Of a DNA stretch of 49,849 nucleotides, positions 7,967-14,506 are shown in pieces. The notes under the pieces are model-generated. The model saw only the letters and a list, made by a program, of their open reading frames with translations, was not told the origin of the DNA and searched no databases. Each line of letters begins with the position of its first letter. Within the stretch, counting starts at the first letter, position 1. The stretch comes from Siculibacillus sp. (lineage in GTDB: Bacteria; Pseudomonadota; Alphaproteobacteria; Rhizobiales; Ancalomicrobiaceae): NCBI GenBank assembly GCA_030247555.1, contig JAOTSD010000028.1:1-49849 (forward strand), read 5' to 3'. A program made the position numbers and the translations under genes.

Positions 7967-9193
7967 ATGAATTTTAAGGAGAGGTCAGGAGAAACCCCGA
8001 CCTCCGCGCGCTCGCGTCGCCGTGCGGTCGTCGAGTGCCCGCTCGGGGAGCAGAAGTTGCCAGAACCGTCGCAGACCGTTTCGGAGGCACGTCTCCTCTC
8101 GGTGTTGGACACCGCGGTCGACGGGATCGTCGTGATCGACGATCGCGCCCGCGTCCTCGTCTTCAACAAGGCGTGTGAACAGCTCTTCGGCTATCCCGCC
8201 GCCGAAGTGGTCGGGCGCAACATCTCGCTGCTGATGCCGCCGGAGTACTCCTCCGAGCACGACGCCGCGGTCGCCCACTACCAGCGCACCGGCGAGAAGC
8301 GGATCATCGGCATCGGCCGCGAGGTGCGAGCCCGTCACGCCGACGGCACCGTCTTCCCGATCGAACTGTCGGTGGGCGAAGCCAAGACCCCCGAGGGACC
8401 GCAGTACATCGGCATCATGCGGGACCTGCGCCCGCGCAAGGCGGTCGAGCAACGCCTGGCGCAGCTCCAGGCGCAGTTGGTGCAGATGGCGCGCGTCAAC
8501 GCCATGGACGAGATGGGCGCGGCCGTCGCTCACGAACTCAACCAACCGCTGACCGCCCTGATGCTCTATCTCCAAGCGCTGAGCCGCAAGCTGAACGGCG
8601 GAGACGGCGACGTCGAGAGAGCGGTGCTGGAGATCCTCGGGAAGGCCTCCCGCGAGGCGGAGCGGGCCGGATCGATCATCCAGAAGATGCGCCACTTCGT
8701 CGAAAAGCGCGAACCCGAGCGCCAACCGGTCGACATCCGCCGGCTGATCGACGAGGCGCTCGAGGTGACGCTGCTCGGCAACGACGGCGCCGCCGTCGAG
8801 GTGGTGCGCGACGAGATGCCGGGTCTGCCGCCCTTCGAGGCCGACCCGATCCAGATCCAGCAGATCCTCATCAATCTGATCCGCAATGCCTTCGAAGCCG
8901 TCCGCCATCGCGCCGAGCGCTGGATCCGTATCGCGGTTCGCGCCGCCGACGGGCGTCTCCTGGTCGAGGTCGAGGACAGCGGCCCGGGCATCCCGAGCGA
9001 GACGGTGCGCGATCTCTTCAAGGCTTTCTCGACCTCCAAGAAGACCGGGCTGGGGCTGGGGCTTGCGATTTCTCGCTCCATCGCTCAGAACCACGGTGGA
9101 GATCTCCTCGTCGAGCCCGGCGGTGGTGGCCGCGGCGCGACCTTCGTGTTGTCGCTGCCACTCGGGGTGATGACGACGGTGAAAGCGAGCTGA
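7967..9193 (+). CDS. fixL: Oxygen-sensing histidine kinase FixL (soluble)
   Basis: 408 aa from the ATG at 7967. A GTG at 7946 and a TTG at 8057 are also in frame, and the TTG has the best ribosome site (GGGGAG, 6-nt spacing), so the true N-terminus is uncertain. There is no membrane segment. A PAS domain spans about 42-158. Aligned by eye with Bradyrhizobium FixL, H98 (in SSEHD) falls on the haem-ligand His200 and R118 (in GIGR) on the O2-sensing Arg220, with the following Ile also kept. Positions of His214 and Arg206 are replaced by R and H. The kinase core has AHELNQPLTA (H189), NLIRNAFEA, DSGPGIP and GLGLGLAI. It should autophosphorylate when O2 leaves the haem and pass phosphate to FixJ, 45 bp downstream. 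Confidence 0.92.
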   Translation: MNFKERSGETPTSARSRRRAVVECPLGEQKLPEPSQTVSEARLLSVLDTAVDGIVVIDDRARVLVFNKACEQLFGYPAAEVVGRNISLLMPPEYSSEHDAAVAHYQRTGEKRIIGIGREVRARHADGTVFPIELSVGEAKTPEGPQYIGIMRDLRPRKAVEQRLAQLQAQLVQMARVNAMDEMGAAVAHELNQPLTALMLYLQALSRKLNGGDGDVERAVLEILGKASREAERAGSIIQKMRHFVEKREPERQPVDIRRLIDEALEVTLLGNDGAAVEVVRDEMPGLPPFEADPIQIQQILINLIRNAFEAVRHRAERWIRIAVRAADGRLLVEVEDSGPGIPSETVRDLFKAFSTSKKTGLGLGLAISRSIAQNHGGDLLVEPGGGGRGATFVLSLPLGVMTTVKAS

Positions 9194-9238
9194 ATTCCGC
9201 GGCCTTCGCGGAAGGAAAACGACGTATCGAGGTGGCAG

Positions 9239-9868
9239 ATGATCGGACGCGTGCAGAAATCCGACCAGGCGATCTACATCGTGGACGATGACCCGGCGGT
9301 TCGCGACGCGCTCGCGGTGGTCTTCGAGCTCGAAGGCTACAAGGTCTCCGGCTACGAGACCGGCGACGCCTTCCTCGAGGCGGCCAAGACCCATCCGCCG
9401 GCTTGCGTCTTCCTCGACGTCCACATGCCGGGCCGCTCCGGGCTCGACATCCTCAAGGCGCTCAACGCGGATCACTATCCGGCGCCGATCTTCATCATCT
9501 CCGGTCAGGGCGACATCCCGATGGCGGTCACCGCCATCAAGTTCGGTGCCTTCGACTTCATCGAGAAGCCCTTCGACGCCGACCACATCGTCCAGCGCGT
9601 CCAGGAAGCGCTCGATGCCCAGGCGCGTCGCGGTGGGGAGGACCACAAGTCCGTCGCCCACGACTTCCCCGGGCGCGAGTTGCTCACGCCGCGCGAGATC
9701 GAAGTGCTCGGCCAGATCACCGCCGGCGCCTCCAACAAGGAGGCCGGACGCCACCTCGGCATCTCGCCGCGCACCATCGAGGTGCACCGCGCCCGCATCA
9801 TGGAGAAGCTCGGCGCCCGCAACGCCGCCGATCTCGTCCGAATCGTCCTGACCGGCGAACACGGCTGA
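9239..9868 (+). CDS. fixJ: Response regulator FixJ
   Basis: 209 aa, the usual FixJ length. The receiver domain (residues 10-125) has acidic residues D16-D18, phosphoacceptor D60 (VFLDVHMPG), S88 and K110 (IEKPFDAD). A LuxR-type helix-turn-helix occupies about 147-205 (LTPREIEVLGQITAGASNKE, then HLGISPRTIEVHRARIMEKL). Phosphorylated by FixL at low O2, it should dimerise and activate fixK. The ATG at 9239 follows GAGGTGGCAG. A long perfect hairpin follows the stop, probably ending the fixLJ transcript before the next receiver gene. Confidence 0.95.
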   Translation: MIGRVQKSDQAIYIVDDDPAVRDALAVVFELEGYKVSGYETGDAFLEAAKTHPPACVFLDVHMPGRSGLDILKALNADHYPAPIFIISGQGDIPMAVTAIKFGAFDFIEKPFDADHIVQRVQEALDAQARRGGEDHKSVAHDFPGRELLTPREIEVLGQITAGASNKEAGRHLGISPRTIEVHRARIMEKLGARNAADLVRIVLTGEHG

Positions 9869-9893
9869 TCCTCCGGTCTCGGGCGGCACTCAT

Positions 9894-9929
9894 CGACGAG
9901 GCCCCGTCCGCCCGGACGGGGCCTCGTCG
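9894..9929. terminator. 17-bp perfect hairpin after fixJ
   Basis: Arms 9894-9910 and 9913-9929 are exact reverse complements (core GAGGCCCCGTCCG) around a 2-base centre. It starts 25 bases after the fixJ stop. There is no long T tract after it, so it could be a weak intrinsic terminator, an mRNA 3'-end stabiliser or a DNA palindrome. Confidence 0.65.
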
Positions 9930-10056
9930 CGTTCCGGCCCCGGCGAGGCCCGCCGCGATGACGCGCGGGTGAATGCGGATCGGGGACACTACGGATCGTC
10001 ATGCGAACCGTTTCGGTCGATGGTGGAAGCTCCACCGTTCGGACGAGTGCTCGAGA

Positions 10057-10434
10057 ATGACCGAGGCGATCCCCGGGGCGCGGCGTGCGTCCATCGGGTC
10101 CGTTCACATCTTGGAAGACGATCCGGGCGTCTCCGACAGCCTGCGCTTCCTGCTGCAGGCGCTCGGCCACGACGTCGTGCTCCATCCCGATGCGGAGAGC
10201 TTCTTCGAAGGCCCGCCGCCGGCCGCCGAGGACGTGGTCATCGTCGATCTCGGCCTGCCCGGCATCGGCGGCGCCCAGGTCATCCGTTGGCTCGACCGGC
10301 TGGCGCCGCGGCCGCGCGTCATCGCCATCACCGGCCAGGCCCAGAAGGTGATCGAAGACGAATTGCGCGATCTGCCGCTCGTGCGGCTGTTGCGCAAACC
10401 ACTTTCCGGGGACACACTGGTCGCACTCCTCTGA
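10057..10434 (+). CDS. Stand-alone receiver protein between fixJ and fixK
   Basis: 125 aa, a single CheY-like receiver without an output domain. All phosphorylation residues are present: acidic E20/D21/D22 (HILEDDPG), D64 (VIVDLGLPG), T92 (AITGQ) and K114 (LLRKPLSGD). The ATG at 10057 is preferred. In-frame codons back to 9973 read as Arg/Trp-rich leader. Its position between fixJ and fixK suggests it competes for phosphate from FixL or acts on it, as the single-domain FixT proteins do in Sinorhizobium and Caulobacter. It has no cysteine, so it cannot carry the Fe-S cluster described for Caulobacter FixT. Function is inferred from context only. Confidence 0.85.
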   Translation: MTEAIPGARRASIGSVHILEDDPGVSDSLRFLLQALGHDVVLHPDAESFFEGPPPAAEDVVIVDLGLPGIGGAQVIRWLDRLAPRPRVIAITGQAQKVIEDELRDLPLVRLLRKPLSGDTLVALL

Positions 10435-10770
10435 TCCGCCTCGATCGACGGAGGAGAACAGGGCTCAGCCCGCCGACCGCGCGGTCGTGTGACGAGACGA
10501 AGCATCGTGAACTCGGGTGGAACGGCGTAAGTAGGTCCCCTCAATTGTGGGGCGCTTGCCTTGTTTCTAGCCTGAACGAGCCGAAAGACGCGCCACATCC
10601 ATCCCTTTCGTCGCCGATGACGGGTCGGCGGCGAGCAGAGCGACAGGTGAGGAGTGACGACGTTACCATCGGAATCGTCCGATCGATGCGATCGGCACCG
10701 GTTCCCGTTCGCGGACGAACGACATGGTCTCCATGTCGGGCGGATGGGCGCCGGCGAGGAGGAGACGAAC
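10435..10770. other. fixK upstream region
   Basis: 336 bp between the receiver gene and fixK. It holds a FixJ-like motif at 10526-10540 and, overlapping its end, an interrupted palindrome CCCC-T-CAATTG-T-GGGG at 10537-10552. TTGCC and TTTCTAG elements near 10556-10570 could form a promoter. No FNR/FixK palindrome is visible, so fixK does not look autoregulated through such a box. The ribosome site before fixK is a strong GAGGAGGAG. Confidence 0.55.
10526..10540 (+). promoter_or_regulatory. Candidate FixJ-binding site of fixK promoter
   Basis: CGTAAGTAGGTCCCC resembles, from memory, the GTAAGTAG-TTTCCC type FixJ target in rhizobial fixK promoters. It lies about 230 bp before fixK, with promoter-like sequence downstream. 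The match is by eye to a remembered consensus. Confidence 0.45.
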
Positions 10771-11481
10771 ATGGCCTATTCCGATCGAGCCCTCGGCACC
10801 GCCGGCGGGCTGCCCAAAGATGCCAGAGGCGACGCCGATCTGGTGTGGCTGGAATTCGCGCGTTCGCAACGGGTGAAGACCCAGCGCGTCGGGGAACACG
10901 ACGCCGTCTTCTACGAGGGCGATCCGGCCGATCGCGTCTACGAACTCCTCGAAGGCGCGGTGATGCTGTTCAAGCTGCTGCCGGACGGGCGCCGTCAGGT
11001 GGTGGAGATCGTGGCGCCCAATTCGCTCTTCGGAATCGTCGGCGGCAAGCTCTACGACTGCAACGCCGAGACGTTGACGCCGAGCGTCGTGCGCATCCTC
11101 GAACGTCGCGACATCGAGACGTCGAGCGATTTCCAGGGCCACGTCGCCCGCTGCCTGCGCGACCAGATCGAGCGGCTCCACGACCACGCCGTCCTCCTCG
11201 GCCGCAAGTCGGCCTTCGAGCGGGTGGCGACCTTCCTGATGCGCTTCGTCCCGGAGCGCGGCCAACCCGGCTGCACCGGCCCCTCCGGTCCCAAGGACGA
11301 GCAGATCATCGAACTGACCATGACCCGTCAGGAGATCGCCGACTATCTCGGCCTCACCATCGAGACGGTCAGCCGGGTGATCTCCGACCTGAAGCGCCGT
11401 GGCCTCATCGCCATCGAGAAGCAGGACCGCATCCGAATCACCGACGTCTGCGGCATCTGCCACCTGACCGGCACCCACTGA
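10771..11481 (+). CDS. fixK: Crp/Fnr-family regulator FixK
   Basis: 236 aa, ATG after GAGGAGGAG. An N-terminal cyclic-nucleotide-binding-like beta roll covers about 30-130, with a dimerisation helix about 118-150. The DNA-binding helix-turn-helix is MTRQEIADYLGLTIETVSRV at 184-203. The E-T-V-S-R recognition helix is the FNR/FixK type that reads TTGAT half-sites. There is no cysteine in the first 96 residues, so it is not an Fe-S FNR and should not sense O2 itself. Cysteines lie at 97, 128, 168, 227 and 230, the last two as CGIC in the tail. Expected targets are the boxes at hemN, ccoN and hemA. Confidence 0.93.
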   Translation: MAYSDRALGTAGGLPKDARGDADLVWLEFARSQRVKTQRVGEHDAVFYEGDPADRVYELLEGAVMLFKLLPDGRRQVVEIVAPNSLFGIVGGKLYDCNAETLTPSVVRILERRDIETSSDFQGHVARCLRDQIERLHDHAVLLGRKSAFERVATFLMRFVPERGQPGCTGPSGPKDEQIIELTMTRQEIADYLGLTIETVSRVISDLKRRGLIAIEKQDRIRITDVCGICHLTGTH

Positions 11482-11596
11482 TCGCTTCCGTTTCGGCTTC
11501 CGACCCTCGCGCGTGCCCGGCGCGACCGGCGGGGGTTCTCACGTGGCTCGGAGGCGGGCCAGAACATCGGCGTCGTCCATCCCGGAGAGAGACGTC

Positions 11597-12073
11597 GTGG
11601 CCGCCACACCCGCCACCACCTTCCTGAAGGCGAAGAAGATCGCCTTCGACCTGCTCGAATACGACCACGACCCGCGCGCCGAGGCCTACGGCCTCGAGGC
11701 GGCGGAGAAGCTCGGGCTCGATCCGGGAAGCGTGTTCAAGACGCTGGTGGTCACGGACGGCGCCAAGGCCCATGCGCTCGCCCTGGTGCCGGTGGCGCGG
11801 AAGCTCGGCCTGCCGCTGGCGGCCAGGGCGCTCGGTTGGAAGCGGGCGGAGATGGGCGACAAGGCCGACGCTCAGCGCCTCACCGGCTACGTCCTGGGCG
11901 GCATCTCGCCCTTCGGCACCAAGCGGCCGCTCCCGGTGGTCGCCGACGCGACGCTGATGCTGACGGAGCGGATCTGCGTCTCCGGCGGCCGCCGCGGCCT
12001 GGAGATCCGCATCGCCCCGGCCGATCTCGTCGCGGCGCTCACCGCCGTGGTGGCGCCGATCGCGGTCGACTGA
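11597..12073 (+). CDS. ybaK: YbaK/ProX-type aminoacyl-tRNA deacylase
   Basis: 158 aa from the GTG at 11597, which has GGAGAGA upstream. An upstream in-frame ATG at 11513 adds 28 Arg/Ser-rich residues not typical of the family. YbaK hydrolyses Cys-tRNA-Pro formed by misacylation, keeping proline codons accurate. Family features seen: the LEYDHDP strand, GSVFKTLVV with the conserved Lys (K48), GYVLGGISPFG, and a C-terminal ICVSGGRRGLEI segment. It sits between fixK and hemN and converges with hemN. Nothing suggests it belongs to the oxygen regulon. Confidence 0.9.
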   Translation: MAATPATTFLKAKKIAFDLLEYDHDPRAEAYGLEAAEKLGLDPGSVFKTLVVTDGAKAHALALVPVARKLGLPLAARALGWKRAEMGDKADAQRLTGYVLGGISPFGTKRPLPVVADATLMLTERICVSGGRRGLEIRIAPADLVAALTAVVAPIAVD

Positions 12074-12160
12074 GGCGAGGTGGCTCGGCTTCCATCGCCG
12101 ATCATCGCCGGCGAAGAACCGTCCGGCGCGATCCACCTCGGTGGTCGAGAGGAACGCGTC

Positions 12161-12210
12161 CTCCCCCCTCGCGGGGAAGTGGCCCGGCGGAGCCGGGTCG
12201 GAGGGGGCAT
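12161..12210. repeat. REP-like nested palindrome
   Basis: It lies in the ybaK/hemN convergent gap. Outer arms CCCCCTC (12164-12170) and GAGGGGG (12201-12207) enclose an inner stem CCCGGC (12183-12188) / GCCGGG (12192-12197) with loop GGA. The C-rich/G-rich style resembles extragenic palindromes dispersed in alphaproteobacterial genomes. Only one copy is seen in the window. It could also act as a bidirectional terminator. Confidence 0.5.
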
Positions 12211-12330
12211 TTCCGCGAATGAGGCTCGGCCGGTGATCGCCGTTCGGTGACGCCCCGATCCGTGGCGCCGACCCCAACCCCGGCCCTCCCCCGCGAGAGC
12301 GAGAGAGCGCGCCACGCGAGGGGCGTCGGC

Positions 12331-13710
12331 TCACACCGCGACGGAATGCCGTGCCGCCGCACGCGCCAGATAGACGTCGAAGGCGGCCGCGACGATGCGC
12401 ACCAGCGGGCGACCGGCCTCGGTCACCGTGATCCTCGCGTCGTCGACCTCGACCAGCCCGTCGCGGGCCGGTTCGATCAGCCGCTCGAAGGCGTCGGCCA
12501 CCGCCGCGCGGCTCACCCCGTGGCGAGCACAGGCCGCATCGACGTCGACGGCGTAGTCGCACATCACCCGTTCGATGATGTCGGCGCGCAGCCGGTCGTC
12601 GGCGTCGAGCGCCCGACCCTTGGCGATCGGCAGGCGGCCGGCGTCGACCGCCCTGCGCCAGCGCCCGATGTCGGGGTCGTTCTGGGCGAAGCCGTCGGCC
12701 ATCTTGCCGATCGACGAACACCCCAGGCCGATCAACGTCTTCGCCTCGTCGGTGGTGTAGCCTTGGAAGTTGCGGTGGAGTTCGCCGGACCTGGCCTTCA
12801 CCGCCATCTCGTCGCCGGCGAGGGCGAAATGGTCGAGGCCGATCGCCTCGTAGCCGAAGGTCGCCAGCGCGGCGCGCGCCGTCTGCTCCAGTTCGAACCG
12901 CGCGTTGGCACCCGGCAGCGACGCCTCGTCGATGAGGCGCTGGTGCTTCTTGAACCAGGGGACGTGGGCATAACCGAAGAGCGCGATGCGGCTCGGGGCG
13001 AACTCGTGGGTGAGTTCGATCGTCCGGCGGATCGTCTCCGGCGTCTGGTGCGGCAAGCCGTACATCAGGTCGAAGTTGATCGCCGTGATGCCGGCGCCGC
13101 GCAGTGCCGCGACGGCGCGTTCCACCGTCTCGATCGGCTGGATGCGGCCGATCGCCTTCTGCACCGTCGGGTCGAAGTCCTGCACCCCGAGGCTCGCCCG
13201 GGTGACGCCCGATTCGGCGAGGAGCTGGGCGAGATCCTCGCGCACCGTGCGCGGGTCGAGTTCGATGGCGTGCTCGACGCTCGGCAGGATGTCGAAGGCG
13301 GAACGCAGCGCCTTCACCACGGCGCGAAACGATTCGGTCGGCAACAGGCTCGGCGTGCCGCCGCCCCAGTGGATATGGGCGACCGGAAGCCTGCGACCGA
13401 TCGCCTCGCCCACCAGCCGGATCTCCTCGACCAAGCCCTCGGCGTAGTCGATGACCGGATCGTCCTTGCGCGCCCCCTTGGTGTGGCAACCGCAGTAATG
13501 ACAGATCGTCCGGCAGTAGGGGACGTGCAGATAGACCGAGATCGGATCGTTCGGGTCGAGCCCGGCGAGCCAGCCGCGGTAGACCTCGGCCGTGACCGAG
13601 GCGTCGAAGTGCGGCGCCGTCGGATAGGACGTGTAGCGCGGCACGCTGCGCGTCGCGTACTTGAGGTCGAGCGGGGTCTTCGTCGTCTGTTGATCCATGG
13701 CGGCGACCAT
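12331..13710 (-). CDS. hemN: Oxygen-independent coproporphyrinogen III oxidase HemN
   Basis: 459 aa. This radical-SAM enzyme converts coproporphyrinogen III to protoporphyrinogen IX without O2, the anaerobic haem step. The cluster motif CX3CX2CXC is at C66, C70, C73 and C75 (PYCRTICHYCGC). The fourth Cys separates true HemN from HemW-like proteins. HIHWGGGTPSLL and the N-terminal RYTSYPTAPHF are also diagnostic. The ATG at 13710 has a good ribosome site (GAGGAAGG, 7-nt spacing). A second Met is at codon 5. A FixK/FNR palindrome lies 24 bp upstream. Confidence 0.96.
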   Translation of the reverse strand: MVAAMDQQTTKTPLDLKYATRSVPRYTSYPTAPHFDASVTAEVYRGWLAGLDPNDPISVYLHVPYCRTICHYCGCHTKGARKDDPVIDYAEGLVEEIRLVGEAIGRRLPVAHIHWGGGTPSLLPTESFRAVVKALRSAFDILPSVEHAIELDPRTVREDLAQLLAESGVTRASLGVQDFDPTVQKAIGRIQPIETVERAVAALRGAGITAINFDLMYGLPHQTPETIRRTIELTHEFAPSRIALFGYAHVPWFKKHQRLIDEASLPGANARFELEQTARAALATFGYEAIGLDHFALAGDEMAVKARSGELHRNFQGYTTDEAKTLIGLGCSSIGKMADGFAQNDPDIGRWRRAVDAGRLPIAKGRALDADDRLRADIIERVMCDYAVDVDAACARHGVSRAAVADAFERLIEPARDGLVEVDDARITVTEAGRPLVRIVAAAFDVYLARAAARHSVAV

Positions 13711-13733
13711 GTGGTGACCTTCCTCTTCCGGCC

Positions 13734-13747
13734 TTGACGCGGATCAA
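13734..13747. promoter_or_regulatory. FixK/FNR box upstream of hemN
   Basis: TTGAC-GCGG-ATCAA, a near-perfect FNR-family palindrome. Its centre is only about 30 bp from the hemN ATG and 9 bp from the ribosome site, closer than usual for class II activation. That leaves repression, a leaderless transcript, or an effect in the ccoN direction as alternatives. Confidence 0.8.
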
Positions 13748-14126
13748 TCCCTGCGGCGGGAAGATCGCGAACGTCGCTGCATCCGGCCGTTTCCCTTGCG
13801 GAATCCGGGCATCCGCGGCTGATCGGCCGTCATCCGATCTTCGGACGGGAAGACTGTACGTCGTCTGCCGCGACTCTCCGCGGCCCGCACCCCCGTCGGG
13901 TCGGTTCCGGATCCCGACGACGCCGGCGCGATTCCCGGCGCCCCACCCGTCCGTGGGTCGCCCGCGAGCGGAAAACCTCCTCCGGGCGAAGAAGAATCCC
14001 TCATTCTTCGTTCGACCCGCAGGGGCGCTCGTCGGACGAAAGTTAGCGCCGCTGGGCGATTTTGGAAACCGTATCAATGCTGATGAGACGGCATGCGACG
14101 ATCGGCGATATCCCGAGCCGTGTTCC

Positions 14127-14162
14127 TTCGATTGCCCCGGGGCGACGAAGGTCGTAATCGAA
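14127..14162. repeat. Inverted repeat in hemN-ccoN gap
   Basis: TTCGATT (14127-14133) and AATCGAA (14156-14162) are exact 7-bp arms around a 22-bp spacer that itself contains CCCCGGGG. It could be an operator for an unknown regulator or an RNA hairpin. No function is assigned. Confidence 0.35.
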
Positions 14163-14281
14163 ACGCGGGTTCGTAGGTATTTCGACCGGCTGCTGAGAGA
14201 TGGCGCTCGCCGCTATTCTCGTCGGCGTGTCCGTACCGGGGTAAACCTGCCCCATCCGTGCGATTGGACATCCGGGTCACG

Positions 14282-14295
14282 TTGACTTGGATCAA
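14282..14295. promoter_or_regulatory. FixK/FNR box upstream of ccoNOQP
   Basis: TTGAC-TTGG-ATCAA. Class II spacing (centre at -41.5) would put transcription start near 14330, with the weak hexamer TCTAGG at 14316-14321 in the -10 position, giving a leader of about 177 nt before ccoN. Confidence 0.85.
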
Positions 14296-14356
14296 AGTCG
14301 CGGATGTGGGTCGGCTCTAGGTTCGGAACGATACCCTCCGGCGTTTCGACGTCGTT

Positions 14357-14373
14357 CACCGGGCCTCCCGGTG
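14357..14373 (+). promoter_or_regulatory. Hairpin in predicted ccoN leader
   Basis: CACCGGG / CCCGGTG, a perfect 7-bp stem with a 3-nt loop, about 27 nt after the predicted transcription start. No T tract follows, so it is not an evident terminator. It could stabilise the leader. Confidence 0.35.
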
Positions 14374-14506
14374 TTCGCCGTAGGAACGCCGGAAATCTAG
14401 GCGGACGGCCGGGCCGTGTGCCCCGTGGTCGAGGACGATGGTCCGAGGAACGGGGAGGCGGGGCGGACCGTCCGGGGGCGTATCGATAAAAGAAACGGGG
14501 CGAACG

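Larger units (their letters stand above)
13711..14506. other. hemN-ccoN divergent intergenic region
   Basis: 796 bp between divergent genes, the longest gap in the window, with its centre (about 14030-14240) visibly less GC-rich than the genes. It contains FixK boxes at 13734 and 14282, a small hairpin at 13991-14009 (GAAGAAT/ATTCTTC), an inverted repeat at 14127-14162 and a leader hairpin at 14357-14373. Open frames here (for example 13734-14285 and 14304-14489) have no recognisable protein character. A regulatory RNA cannot be excluded. Confidence 0.6.

Noticed and set aside
13691-13704. TTGATCCATGG as a FixK half-site inside hemN
   Set aside because: Only one half matches. The second half lacks TCAA at the required spacing.
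13734-14285. 183-aa frame in the hemN-ccoN gap
   Set aside because: No good ribosome site, starts inside a FixK box and has Pro/Arg-rich composition. Better explained as regulatory sequence.
14304-14489. 61-aa frame in the ccoN leader
   Set aside because: Gly/Arg-rich and without a family match. Considered as a leader peptide but there is no supporting feature.
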